A stretch of DNA of 57,822 nt from contig CAZKEF010000035.1 of the NCBI GenBank assembly GCA_964551735.1, forward strand, positions 1 through 57,822, given 5' to 3'. Numbering within the stretch: position 1 is the stretch's first letter; each line of letters begins with the position of its first letter. The notes under the pieces are model-generated. The model worked only from the letters and a program-made list of their open reading frames with translations, had not been told where the DNA came from and ran no database searches. The position numbers and the translations under genes were made by a program. Positions 39,980 to 48,697 of this stretch are shown piece by piece. The stretch comes from DAOUAT01 sp964551735. Lineage in GTDB: Bacteria > Chloroflexota > Anaerolineae > CG2-30-64-16.

Positions 39980-41026
39980 TCAGGTCTCCAAAAAAACCAT
40001 CAACCATGGGATCATATTGACCATATAGTGGGCGCCGACGGCATGCTCCCAGTCACGCCTGGCAAAAATGGCCGCCATGGGTACGCCGTAGAGGAGTCCC
40101 GTTACCAGGAATCTTTCAAGCGTAAAGCCATGTCCCATGCCGAAGGTAATCCCGCTAAAGAGTACTGTGGCAACAACAGCCACAGCGGGGCGTGAGCGAA
40201 ATGCCGGTCGCAGAAAGAAGAAGCACAATCCCATCAGAAACAGCCTGAACCAGGTTTCTTCGGCTATCCCCGAAAACCAGGGAAGCCAGAGAGGCTGCCA
40301 CCACTTCGTGACCCAGGTGATGCCTGGGCCTGGTGAACCACCGGCGGCGTTGAGCAAGCCTAATGGAATGAACAACAAGCCGCCCCAAAGCACACTCTTC
40401 ACAGCCTTCCCATACTGCCCGGGAAGAAGTTGTATCCCGCCGAGCCGGGTCCGCTCATACAGCAACCCGCCGGCCACGTACATCGGAAATGAAAAAACCG
40501 GCAAGAGATAAAGGGAGAGCTTGCTGACAAATCCGTTGTCTGACATCTGAGAGCCTGCCAGGAAGGCAATAAGGGCGACAGTAAGGCCTTGGATAACCGA
40601 ACGCCGGCGAATCTCTCTACGCCAGGCCAGGAGAATCGGTCCGGTGGCCACCATCATCACCAGCATCAGGATGGAGACACCCAGCTCGGAGACGAGCGTC
40701 AGCGCAAACAAAAGTGCAATGACCAGGACAGGTATCCATGCGCCGAATTTCCAGCGGGGCAATACCTGTGGTCTGATCTCTGGTAGCTGATTGCCGGAAG
40801 GTCCCGAACGACCGAGATACCAGAATAAAGCCGCGACGTAGCCAACTTGGAGAACATAGCGAACTTCTTTGTACTGACCCGTCGATCGGACATTATGGAA
40901 GAGCATCACAACGATTGCTGCAGTCGTCACAACCCATATGACCACCAGGGCAATACGGTGTGGCGCGAGCAAGGGTTTTTCTCGTAACCCTGATACTGGT
41001 GCTGAGTCGGCAGATATGTTTGACAT
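39980..41026 (-). CDS. CPBP-family membrane protein (cassette gene)
   Basis: A 348-residue polytopic membrane protein with at least seven hydrophobic segments (ALVVIWVVTTAAIVVMLFH, PVLVIALLFALTLVSEL, FGMGHG region). The CPBP/Rce1-like motif AEETWFRLFLMG carries EE-x3-R, and a late H is found in FGMGHG, fitting the family of possible intramembrane proteases. These are abundant in bacteriocin-related and mobile contexts. ATG 41026 follows GGAAGA by 6 bp. The start is 42 bp after the GTTGGGC core at 41068, and the stop abuts the attC at 39904-39975, so the gene is cleanly bounded as a cassette. Confidence 0.82.
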   Translation of the reverse strand: MSNISADSAPVSGLREKPLLAPHRIALVVIWVVTTAAIVVMLFHNVRSTGQYKEVRYVLQVGYVAALFWYLGRSGPSGNQLPEIRPQVLPRWKFGAWIPVLVIALLFALTLVSELGVSILMLVMMVATGPILLAWRREIRRRSVIQGLTVALIAFLAGSQMSDNGFVSKLSLYLLPVFSFPMYVAGGLLYERTRLGGIQLLPGQYGKAVKSVLWGGLLFIPLGLLNAAGGSPGPGITWVTKWWQPLWLPWFSGIAEETWFRLFLMGLCFFFLRPAFRSRPAVAVVATVLFSGITFGMGHGFTLERFLVTGLLYGVPMAAIFARRDWEHAVGAHYMVNMIPWLMVFLET

Positions 41027-41067
41027 AGGGTCTTCCTTTCCGGGTATCACCCTCACTGTCGCACGCG

Positions 41068-41074
41068 GCCCAAC
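41068..41074 (-). repeat. Integron core-site-like heptamer upstream of the CPBP cassette
   Basis: GTTGGGC on the minus strand, matching GTTRRRY. Upstream there is no matching RYYYAAC within about 130 bp, so it may be the remnant of an attC or an attI-like site. No integrase gene follows. Confidence 0.5.
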
Positions 41075-41272
41075 TACTCATGATCCTGCATGTCGCGGCC
41101 TGTGCGGACCCCCATGGTCAGTCTGCAGCGAGGCGCTGCGGCAGCCGCCTTGCGCGACTGACCCGTCACCATTCCCCGAAGTCAGCACTATTGTACCACC
41201 GTTCTTTGGACAGATGGCAATGCCAGTCGCACGGAACGTGCAGCAGCAGGTTACATCTCGGCCCAACAAAAA

Positions 41273-41294
41273 AGGCCCAGCCGAAGCTGAGCCT
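41273..41294 (-). terminator. Intrinsic terminator (minus strand)
   Basis: AGGC ... AGC and GCT ... GCCT form an interrupted stem with a CGAA loop; on the minus strand TTTTTT follows. No minus-strand gene ends here, so it may remain from a lost gene. Confidence 0.5.
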
Positions 41295-41400
41295 CCGGCC
41301 TGACACGAAGATCAGGCCGCGGTGCCGGGACGTAAGCCCGGCGGTAGTCAGGCGACCGTGGCCCGGGGGACGGGAAACTGCACCGCATCCGTGTGCAGCG

Positions 41401-41445
41401 CCACACCTGCACTTGCGGCTGCACCGCGCGTAGGTGCAAGTGTCC
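41401..41445. repeat. Palindromic repeat, inverted relative of that at 29356-29398
   Basis: ACACCTGCACTTGCGG ... GGTGCAAGTGTCC. The outer parts match the reverse complement of the element inserted in the methyltransferase pseudogene. Confidence 0.7.
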
Positions 41446-41501
41446 AGCCCGCGCATCTCACGGAGGTGCTCCAGTATCAGCCGCGACAGATGAAATGGCT
41501 A

Positions 41502-41510
41502 TGGTATAAT
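41502..41510 (+). promoter_or_regulatory. Extended -10 promoter with an orphan leader
   Basis: TGGTATAAT. Downstream come CAGGAGG and AAGGAGGA just before ATGATG (41534), but the frame ends after 13 residues. In another frame, RTFDVPRGLAELTELLRR can be read, so a small gene may have decayed here. Confidence 0.45.
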
Positions 41511-41734
41511 AGGAACCAGGAGGCTAAGGAGGAATGATGGCTGCGCACCTTCGATGTGCCCCGTGGGCTGGCTGAACTGACCGAATTGTTACGGAGGGCG
41601 TCTGGCCGCGTCTGAGCGTGATGCGTTACTTCCAGTACTCGATTTTCTGGAGGCGATCACGAGAACAAGCCAATTGCCATCCAGCAAGCAATGATCACCC
41701 TTTCAACAGGGACGAAGGCTAGGTTGCTGACACG

Positions 41735-43130
41735 ATGAGACAGCAGACGCATCATACAACGATAGGGATCCTCATCAACAATACTACTCATCCAGCCGAT
41801 CTTGCCCTCTGGGCGGGTGCGACCCAGGCTGCACTGGAATATGGGGCAGATCTCATCTGCTTTCCTGGCCTACCTCTTGGTGGCTATCCTCTGGAATTCG
41901 GCGCGCAAGCCAACGTTCTCTACGATCTTGCCGGCGATCAAAATGTGGATGGGTTGATTATCTGGCTGGCCGCGCTGAGTCATCATGCAGACCCGCAAAA
42001 GGTCCGAGCGTTTGCTCAACGCTACCGACAACTTCCGGTTGTCATAGTTTGGCATGATGGTGGAAAACACCCCAGGCGTGACAGTTGACAACTATGGCGG
42101 CATGCGTGCCGTGGTCGAACACCTTATCGAAGTGCACAACCGGACGCGCATCGCTTTCATTCGCGGTCCGGAAGGCCACGCGGAAGCGGAAGATCGCTTC
42201 CGTGCCTATTGCGATGTGCTGGTCGAGCGTGGCATTCCTATGCGGCCGGAGTTGATCGTATTGGGTGATTTCTTAGAGAGTGGCGGGACGACTGCAACCC
42301 CGACTCTGTTGGAGCGTGTGGGGAACAGCTTTGATGCCCTCGTCGCCGCTAGCGACAACATGGCGATCGGCGCCATGAAGGTGTTGCAGGCCCGCGGCCT
42401 GCGCATCCCGGATGATGTGGCGCTAGGTGGAGTGAACGCCGAGCCACAGGGTCAGCTTGTAACGCCACCGCTCACCACCGCAACGCTACGTTTTCATGAG
42501 CAAGGCTACCGGGCGGCCGAGATGTTTTTGGGGTGCCTGCGTCACGAGACGATGGCCCAACAGGTTGTGCTGCCGGCGCGGCTCATCATCCGCCAGTCGT
42601 GCGGCTGTGTTGATCCGTTGGTATCCCGAACGGGCGCAGCCACAACGCCCAGGCATCAGGTCCCTCCTGCGGACTGGCTGGCCATGCAGCGGCAGGTTAT
42701 CCTGACGCAGGTGCTGGATTGGGCCGGGCCTGACTTACCCGGCCCGGCTCAACAACAGAGCCTGCGTTTACTGGATGGCCTGCAACGCGAACTGCTCGGC
42801 GTGGAAGTTGGCGCCTTCTTGGCAGAGTTGCGTGCGATACTGACCGAATGTGCGGCAGCCGGGACTAATGTGTCGCTTTGGCACGATGTATTATCGATAC
42901 TGCGGCGCGAGCTGGAAGCATGCGCTGTCCCGGCACGAGCCATGCTCCCTGATGAATCAATGTGGCAGCAGGCCCGTGTGATGATCGGCGAGATAGCACA
43001 GCGCATCCAGGCTTCTATGTTGGCGGATTTGTCAAATCTTGGGTGGGAGGCGCAAAGGGCTGAGCGACCCCAGGGGGGACGCTTGGCTGACCACACGAGA
43101 TGCGACACAGCCGCCAATCCCGACCGGTAG
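41735..43130 (+). pseudogene. LacI-type substrate-binding sensor protein, frameshifted and truncated
   Basis: The first part (41735-42060, TIGILINNTTHPADLALWAG ... LPVVIVW) and second part (from about 42052: VENTPGVTVDNYGGMRAVV, IAFIRGPEGHAEAEDRFRAY, ASDNMAIGAMKVLQARG) are in different frames and are contiguous parts of one periplasmic-binding-protein-like sensor domain. There is no N-terminal helix-turn-helix. Members are usually followed by PAS/histidine-kinase or GGDEF domains; here the C-terminus ends at about residue 430 of the joined reading and runs into a corrinoid fragment at 43178. One base change near 42050 would restore the frame. Confidence 0.75.
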
Positions 43131-43177
43131 TTGGCCCTGGATCCTGCCAGTCCTGGCTCGAGACCCCGTCTCCGCAC

Positions 43178-43378
43178 CAGCTGACCACCACCATGCCCAG
43201 CATGGGCGCCACGGTCAAGGCGCTGCAGGAGGCCGGTGTGCGCGACCAGGTGAAGGTGATGATCGGCGGCGCGCCGGTGACCGACGCGTTTGCCCGGCAG
43301 ATCGGCGCCGATGGCTACAGCCCGGATGCCAGCTCGGCCGTGCGGCTGGCGAAGGCTTTGGTTACCGCACAGCAGTAG
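43178..43378 (+). pseudogene. Corrinoid-protein C-terminal fragment
   Basis: About 65 residues (LTTTMPSMGATVKALQEAG, VKVMIGGAPVTDAFARQIG, ADGYSPDASSAVRLAKAL) that match the last third of the corrinoid protein at 23540, with clear divergence. The B12-binding His segment is absent. The left junction with the sensor gene is at about 43177. Confidence 0.75.
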
Positions 43379-43677
43379 AGCGGAATCGGACGCAGATCGA
43401 ACTGATTTGGTTGATCGTTCTCGTTCGGGGCAGTGAAATCAGAAGTGCTGAGCATCGCGCAGGTGACCGCGCATTGGAAGCACCGGCAGTCAGGCAATCC
43501 CACCGCCCGTGGCGCTGGTTGCTCGGCAACCGGCCGGCGCTGGCCCTGTTCGCCGTCACGATCCTCGTGAGCGCGGGCCGGCAGATGAGCTGGATCTTCG
43601 GTGGGCTGAACGTTGACTGCCTGGGCGGCGGACTGGGCCTGATCGGCCTGCTCTCCCGGCTTTCGGCCCTCAGTGAG

Positions 43678-43706
43678 ATCAGGCCGCTGGCGGCCAGCGG
43701 CCTGAT
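43678..43706. repeat. 12-bp perfect hairpin
   Basis: ATCAGGCCGCTG and CAGCGGCCTGAT around GCGGC. It lies in the gene-poor stretch; possible terminator without U-tract. Confidence 0.6.
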
Positions 43707-43846
43707 GATGCGGCGCTTCGATGCGCTGCCGGCGCTGCTCCTCTCCTGCAGAAATACCATATGCACATCCGTTCTGCTCGTCAGGAATAATGCCGCGGTT
43801 TGCACAGCCGGGCCAGAGCCATGACCACCAACGCGCGGCCGGGGCC

Positions 43847-43875
43847 TGGCATTCTCCGGCTCACCGTGCTATACT
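43847..43875 (+). promoter_or_regulatory. Promoter-like module upstream of the methyltransferase gene
   Basis: TGGCATTCTCC then CACCGTGCTATACT, matching the modules at 28531 and 57703. The extended -10 TGCTATACT is 83 bp upstream of the ATG at 43958. Confidence 0.5.
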
Positions 43876-43957
43876 TCACGCACATCGCCGGAACGCAGCC
43901 GCCGCGCGGTCGTGCCGCAGGTGCGCAGTGAACCGGCCCGCGTGCCAGGAGGCGCCC

Positions 43958-44491
43958 ATGCGCGATCGATTCCTGAAGCAGACAAAACGTGAATACAGCC
44001 CCAATCAGCGGTTGGCCCTGCTGGCAGCCGCAGGCGTGCTGTTCCTGGTCATCCTGCCGTGGGCCCTCATCCGCCTGGGCGGACGGCTGGACCGCGTGCT
44101 GGGTTGGCCGGCGCTGCTCCACCCACCGGCCAATGCGATCCTCGGCGGGCTCATGATCCTGGCCGGTTGGCCGTTCGCCTTGTGGTCAATCTACGTCCAG
44201 TTCACCCTGGGGCGCGGCACGCCGGTGCCCGTGATGGCGACCCAGGATCTGATTGTTCGTCCCCCGTATTCATACTGCCGCAACCCGATGGCGCTGGGCA
44301 CGATCCTCGCCTACGGGGGCCTGAGCGTGGTCACCGGGTCGCCGGGCGCCGCGCTGTTGGTGCTCCTGGGCACGGCAGCACTGCTGACCTACATCAAAAT
44401 CGCAGAGGAACGGGAAATGGTCGCGCGCTTCGGTGAGTCGTACCTGGCCTATCGCCGCCGGGTGCCGTTCATTATCCCGAGGTTCAGATGA
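43958..44491 (+). CDS. Isoprenylcysteine-methyltransferase-like protein (intact paralogue)
   Basis: A 177-residue membrane protein with segments LALLAAAGVLFLVILPWALI, ILGGLMILAGWPFALWSIY and GAALLVLLGTAALLTYI. The family motif is PPYSYCRNPMALG, followed by KIAEEREMVARFGESYLAY near the end. ATG 43958 follows AGGAGG by 5 bp. The last 4 bp overlap the start of the glycosyltransferase (44488), so they are translationally coupled. It is the intact relative of the pseudogene at 29142. Methylation of a lipid or prenyl carboxylate is possible. Confidence 0.85.
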   Translation: MRDRFLKQTKREYSPNQRLALLAAAGVLFLVILPWALIRLGGRLDRVLGWPALLHPPANAILGGLMILAGWPFALWSIYVQFTLGRGTPVPVMATQDLIVRPPYSYCRNPMALGTILAYGGLSVVTGSPGAALLVLLGTAALLTYIKIAEEREMVARFGESYLAYRRRVPFIIPRFR

Positions 44492-45756
44492 ACATCATCA
44501 TCCTGACGCTCGGCTCACGCGGGGACGTGCAGCCCTACGTGGCGTTAGGCCGCGGGCTGGCCGCGGCAGGACACCACGTCACGCTGGCGACGCACGCGTG
44601 CTGGGAGCCTTTCGTGGTTGAGCACGGCCTCGGCTGCCGGACGGTGGCAGGCGACCCACGCGGGCTGCTCGAGGGGGAGGCCGGCCAGATGTGGCTGGAA
44701 AGTGACCGTAACCCGGTCCGCTTCATGCGCGGCATGATGGACGCCGCGCGGCCGCTGCTGCGGCAGGCCGCCGATGATTATTGGGCCGCGTGTCGCGCAC
44801 AGCCCACCGACCTGATCCTCTACCCGATTTTGGCAGCCTTCCAGGCCCGCGCCATTGCGGAGAAGCTGGCGATACCCGCGCTCCCCGCCTACTTGCAGCA
44901 TGTGCACACGACCGCCAGCTATCCCAGCGCTATGCTGCCGCGCGTGCCGTGGCTGGGCGGCGTGTACAATCGGCTGACCTACACGCTGACCGGCGAGCTC
45001 TTCTGGCGGACCATGCGCCCCGTGATCAGCACGTGGCGCCAGGAATCGCTGGGGCTACCGCCGCTGCCGCAACACAGCGAGTTCGCCGCCTGGGAACGGG
45101 CGCCTCTGACCTGTTTCTACGGCTTCAGCCCGGCCGTGCAGCCCCGGGCGCCGGAGTGGGGCGCGCATATCCACATCACCGGCTATTGGTTCCTGCCCGC
45201 GCCCGCAGGTTGGCAACCGCCGGCCGGCCTGGTTGACTTCCTGGCTTCCGGCCCGCCGCCGGTGTTCGTTGGCTTCGGCAGCATGACCGGTCGCAACCCG
45301 GAACAGGTCGCCGAGCTTGTGCTCAAGGCGCTGGCGCGCGCGGGCCAGCGCGGGCTGCTGCTGACCGGTTGGGGCGGGCTGAAACCCGGGGATCTGCCCG
45401 CCGATGTTTACGCCATCGAGTCAGCCCCCTTCGATTGGCTCTTCCCGCGGATGGCCGCGGTCGTACATCACGGGGGCGCGGGCACGACGGGGGCCGGCCT
45501 GGCCGCGGGCACGCCCACGATCGTTGTGCCCTTCTTTGCCGACCAGCACTTCTGGGCCTGGCGCGTGGCCGCGCTGGGCGCGGGGCCGCAACCGATCCCG
45601 CGCCGGCAACTATCGGTGGAACGGCTCGCCGCCGCGCTCACCGAAGCGACCTCTAACCCGGCGATCCGCGCACACGCGGCCGCGCTGGGGCAGCGGATTC
45701 GGGCCGAGGATGGCGTCGGGGCGGTGGTCAGCGTGCTGAAACAAGCTGAAAGCTAG
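44488..45756 (+). CDS. Glycosyltransferase, GT1/UGT type (sterol-glucosyltransferase-like)
   Basis: A 422-residue GT-B glycosyltransferase. The N-terminus MNIIILTLGSRGDVQPYVAL is the classic GDVQP motif of bacterial macrolide or sterol glucosyltransferases. The C-terminal donor site has PPVFVGFGSMTGRNPEQV and VVHHGGAGTTGAGLAAGTP followed by PFFADQHFWAWRV. The acceptor is unknown; sterol or natural-product aglycones are typical. It overlaps the methyltransferase gene, suggesting that methylation and glycosylation of the same product are linked (inference). Confidence 0.88.
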   Translation: MNIIILTLGSRGDVQPYVALGRGLAAAGHHVTLATHACWEPFVVEHGLGCRTVAGDPRGLLEGEAGQMWLESDRNPVRFMRGMMDAARPLLRQAADDYWAACRAQPTDLILYPILAAFQARAIAEKLAIPALPAYLQHVHTTASYPSAMLPRVPWLGGVYNRLTYTLTGELFWRTMRPVISTWRQESLGLPPLPQHSEFAAWERAPLTCFYGFSPAVQPRAPEWGAHIHITGYWFLPAPAGWQPPAGLVDFLASGPPPVFVGFGSMTGRNPEQVAELVLKALARAGQRGLLLTGWGGLKPGDLPADVYAIESAPFDWLFPRMAAVVHHGGAGTTGAGLAAGTPTIVVPFFADQHFWAWRVAALGAGPQPIPRRQLSVERLAAALTEATSNPAIRAHAAALGQRIRAEDGVGAVVSVLKQAES

Positions 45757-45785
45757 GCCGGGGGCCGCCTCAAGGAGAGTGAATC

Positions 45786-46148
45786 ATGTGGGCAACCATC
45801 GCGTTTCTCAGCGGAGTCGCCTGTGCCGGCATCGTGCTCGTGGTCTGCCGCGCGCGTGAACCCGGCCCGGTCGATCCCGCGGCCAGATCAGCGCTCCTCG
45901 GTTGGTTGACGCTGGCGTTTGGCGTCATGGCCATCATCGCCTTCGTCAGCGGGATATTGAGGGAGGCCGGGGGCGGCGGCTACCTGGCTTCCATCGCGTG
46001 CGCGTCCGCCGCGGTAATCATCGGCGTCGGAGGCGTGCTGCGCCGCGACCGCCGCTGGCCCACCTGGGTTGGCCTGGCCGCCGGCATGGTTCCGGCTGTA
46101 TTTTGGATCGTATTCGCAGTCGGGAACATATTGGGCCTCGGCAGCTAA
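45786..46148 (+). CDS. Small four-helix membrane protein
   Basis: A 120-residue hydrophobic protein with segments at about 3-20 (IAFLSGVACAGIVLVVC), 38-58 (LLGWLTLAFGVMAIIAFV), 65-82 (YLASIACASAAVIIGVGG) and 93-115 (WVGLAAGMVPAVFWIVFAV). There is no recognised family. It begins 30 bp after the glycosyltransferase stop, with AAGGAGAG before the ATG, so it is likely cotranscribed. Confidence 0.6.
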   Translation: MWATIAFLSGVACAGIVLVVCRAREPGPVDPAARSALLGWLTLAFGVMAIIAFVSGILREAGGGGYLASIACASAAVIIGVGGVLRRDRRWPTWVGLAAGMVPAVFWIVFAVGNILGLGS

Positions 46149-46210
46149 AGAAGAATCCAAAGAAGTATGGCTGCAAGCACCAGCAATCCGGCATACCAGG
46201 ATCGCACCCG

Positions 46211-46848
46211 TTCGATGATTTCTTGGCGCTCGCGGTCGCCGAGGGCCTGCGCCAAGTCGTGCTGCTGGCTGCGGGGTTGGATACACGCGCCTATCGGTTG
46301 CCGTGGCCCAGGGGGCGATCCTCTACGAACCAGACCAGGCCCCGGTAGCGCGCCGCAAAGAAGCTGTCCTCGCGGCTGCCGGCGCACAGCCCGCCTGCGA
46401 GCGGCGCACGGTCGCGGCCGATCTCACCAAGCCGTGGGAAGCGCACCTGGTCGCCGCAGGCTTCCAATCACAGGAGCCTGCCTGCTACCTGGCCGAGGGC
46501 TTTCTCTTCTACCTGCCGACCGAGCAGGTCGTGCGGATCCTGGAGACGATTGCGCAGCGGGCAGCGCCGGAGAGCCGGCTGGGCTTCGACATCATCAACC
46601 GCGCCATGCTGGCCAGCCCGATCACCAAAGCCTGGGTTGACATGCAGGCGCAGGCCGGCGCGCCGTGGATCGGCGTGCTGGAAGATCCGGTAGCGTTCCT
46701 GGCCGAGCGCGGCTGGGATGCGTCCCTCTCGCAAACGGGCGAGCCGGATGCACACCACGGCCGCTGGACACTGCCGGTGATCTCGGTGACGCAGCCAGAC
46801 ATGCCGCACAACTGGTATGTCACCGCACAGAAACGCGGGATGGGATAG
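46211..46848 (+). pseudogene. Truncated, frameshifted copy of the LCM-type methyltransferase
   Basis: It begins in the middle of the gene (FDDFLALAVAEGLRQVVLLA, LDTRAYRLPW), loses one base near 46310 (GGCCCCA to GGCCCA), and continues in another frame through LAEGFLFYLPTEQVVRIL to the same MPHNWYVTAQKRGMG end. The first ~70 codons are missing. It is a copy of 35439-36077 with point differences. Confidence 0.85.
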
Positions 46849-46924
46849 CCTAATCCATGACAGAAAAGCCGTCTCTGCATCCTGCACCTCAGGCCCGTTA
46901 TGTCCACACAAATCTGATCGCGGC
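46211..46924 (+). repeat. Segmental duplication of 35439-36153
   Basis: 714 bp against 715 bp in the original, the difference being one deleted base. It includes the LCM end, the intergenic spacer and the first 23 codons of the VOC gene. The copy ends at the point where the VOC gene reads ATCGCGGC, and flavodoxin sequence follows. Confidence 0.85.
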
Positions 46925-46943
46925 TGAGAAGAAGGTAATCATC
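46857..46943 (+). pseudogene. VOC gene N-terminal fragment fused in frame to flavodoxin
   Basis: MTEKPSLHPAPQARYVHTN (23 codons) are identical in type to the start at 36086. The frame continues through EKKVII into the flavodoxin start with no stop, so a chimeric 200-residue reading exists from 46857. Confidence 0.75.
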
Positions 46944-47459
46944 ATGAAAACCATCGTCGTCTACGAATCGCACTGGGGCAACACCGCGGCCATCGCCCGC
47001 GCCATCGCGGAGGGGATCGGGCCAGACGCGCAGGCGCTCTCGACCGCAGAAGCGACCGCGGTCGCGCTCGCCGGGGCCGACCTGATCGTGGCGGGCGCGC
47101 CGCTGCTCGGCTTCAGCCTGCCCACAGAGGCCATGGTGAAGTCGCTGGCCAACAGCCAGCCCGGCGCGCCCGCGCCAGCCGACATCGCGCACCCGGCCAT
47201 GCGCGCCTGGCTCGCCGGGCTGCCCCACACCGAAGGTGCGCAGAGCGGGAGCCGCGGCCGCGCGGCCGCCTTTGAGACGCGCATCTGGTGGTCGCCCGGC
47301 AGCGCGGCCAAAGCGATCCTGGGCCAATTGACACAACTTGGCTATCAGCCCATCGCCAAGCCGCAGCGCTTCATCGTGCAGGGCCGCTACGGACCACTGC
47401 GCGCCGGCGAGGTCGAACGGGCCAGGCAATGGGGCGCGGCGCTGGCGCAAGCTTCATAG
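46944..47459 (+). CDS. Flavodoxin-like protein
   Basis: A 171-residue flavodoxin-fold protein. It starts MKTIVVYESHWGNTAAIAR, with the FMN phosphate-binding loop ESHWGNTA, then DLIVAGAPLLGFSLPTE and the loop near WWSPGSAAKAI. The GAAGGT before ATG 46944 supports this start rather than the chimeric one at 46857. It presumably carries FMN and acts in electron transfer or as a protoporphyrinogen oxidase-like protein; no partner is encoded nearby. The gene after it is an aldo/keto reductase 12 bp away. Confidence 0.78.
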   Translation: MKTIVVYESHWGNTAAIARAIAEGIGPDAQALSTAEATAVALAGADLIVAGAPLLGFSLPTEAMVKSLANSQPGAPAPADIAHPAMRAWLAGLPHTEGAQSGSRGRAAAFETRIWWSPGSAAKAILGQLTQLGYQPIAKPQRFIVQGRYGPLRAGEVERARQWGAALAQAS

Positions 47460-47471
47460 GAGTGTCACACC

Positions 47472-48491
47472 ATGAACGATTCTTATGCCAGCGAGCCCCT
47501 CGCGCCTTTTATGAAACGCAACCTGGGACGTTCCGGCATCGCAGTGAGCACCCTCGGCATGGGCTGTTGGGCGATCGGCGGGCCCTTCTGGGCCGGGGCA
47601 ACCCCCCTCGGCTGGGGAGAAGTGGATGATGCGGAATCCATTCGTGCGATCCATGCGGCCCTTGACCACGGCGTTGATTTCTTTGACACCGCCAATGTGT
47701 ACGGTGCAGGGCACAGTGAACGGGTGTTGGGCCGCGCGCTGGCCGGCCGCCGGCCGCAGGTCGTCATCGCCACCAAGTTCAACGCCGTGTTTGACGAGAC
47801 CACGCGCCAGGTGACCGGCGCAGACGCCTCACCGGCCGGCATCCGCCAAGCGTGTGAAGCGTCCCTCCGCCGCTTGAACACGGACTGCATTGACTTATAT
47901 CAGTTCCACGACAACGGGTTCCCGGCCGCAGACGCCTTGCCGGTGCGTGAGACGCTGGAAGCGCTGGTGCAGGCCGGCAAGATCCGCGCCTACGGCTGGA
48001 GCACCGATTTCCCCGACCGGGCGGCGTTCTTTGCGCAGGGGCCGCAGTGCGCCGCCATCCAGTTCCAACTGAATGTGCTCGACGACAACCCCGCCGTGCT
48101 CGCCATCTGTGAGCGGTACAACCTGGCGGCTATCAACCGCGGCCCGCTGGCCATGGGCCTGCTCACCGGCCGCTACACCGCGGAGACGAAGGCGTCGGCC
48201 GACGACGTGCGCGGCGAGAAAAGCCCGGAATGGATGAAGTACTTCACCGGCGGCCGGCCCAACCCGGCGTGGCTGGCCAAACGCGACGCTATCCGTGAGA
48301 TCCTGACCAGCCGCGGGCGGACTGTGGCGCAAGGCGCGCTGGCCTGGCTCTGGGCGCGCAGCCCACAGACCATCCCGATCCCCGGCTTCCGCACTGTGCA
48401 GCAGGTGGCGGAGAATGCCGGGGCCATGCAGTTGGGCCCGCTAACGCCGGAGCAAATGCACGAGATCGCGGTGTTGCTGGACAGGGCATAA
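47472..48491 (+). CDS. Aldo/keto reductase
   Basis: A 339-residue AKR. It shows the tetrad: DTANVYGAGHSE (Asp and Tyr), VVIATKFN (Lys) and IDLYQFHDNG (His). NADPH-binding residues are in SPQTIPIPGFRTVQQVAEN. The N-terminus GRSGIAVSTLGMGCWAIGG is typical of the AKR11/12-like group. It has 12 bp to the flavodoxin gene, so an operon is likely. The physiological substrate is unknown. Confidence 0.9.
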   Translation: MNDSYASEPLAPFMKRNLGRSGIAVSTLGMGCWAIGGPFWAGATPLGWGEVDDAESIRAIHAALDHGVDFFDTANVYGAGHSERVLGRALAGRRPQVVIATKFNAVFDETTRQVTGADASPAGIRQACEASLRRLNTDCIDLYQFHDNGFPAADALPVRETLEALVQAGKIRAYGWSTDFPDRAAFFAQGPQCAAIQFQLNVLDDNPAVLAICERYNLAAINRGPLAMGLLTGRYTAETKASADDVRGEKSPEWMKYFTGGRPNPAWLAKRDAIREILTSRGRTVAQGALAWLWARSPQTIPIPGFRTVQQVAENAGAMQLGPLTPEQMHEIAVLLDRA

Positions 48492-48505
48492 GAGGTTATG
48501 ACCTG

Positions 48506-48697
48506 ATGCAACCCACCCAACACTACCCCGAACCCACCGTCGGCGCGCTGATCTTCGACCCGCAAGGCCGGCTCTTGCCGCTGGCGTTCAGTCGGGTGAC
48601 GCCGGCCTTCATCGTGTGGTGTCTGGCGGCCGGCGCGCGGAGCCTGACCATCGGCGCCGACCAGCAAGCGCCCAGCCGGAGCCGCCCCTATGCTTGA
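48506..48697 (+). pseudogene. NUDIX-hydrolase-like N-terminal fragment
   Basis: MQPTQHYPEPTVGALIFDP resembles the start of NUDIX proteins, but after GRLL the family sequence is lost. A relative start, also truncated, is at 38022. The frame runs into the next gene by 8 bp. Confidence 0.5.

Larger units (their letters stand above)
41075..41734. other. Gene-poor region with repeats and an orphan promoter
   Basis: It contains a minus-strand terminator at 41273-41294, a palindromic repeat at 41401-41445, an extended -10 promoter at 41502-41510 and decayed coding after it. I see no intact gene and no IntI. Confidence 0.5.
43379..43957. other. Gene-poor region with hairpin and promoter-like module
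   Basis: There is a perfect hairpin at 43678-43706 and the promoter-like module at 43847-43875. Around 43500-43600 a hydrophobic frame (LALFAVTILVSAGRQMSWIF) suggests a decayed membrane protein, but I cannot name it. Confidence 0.4.
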
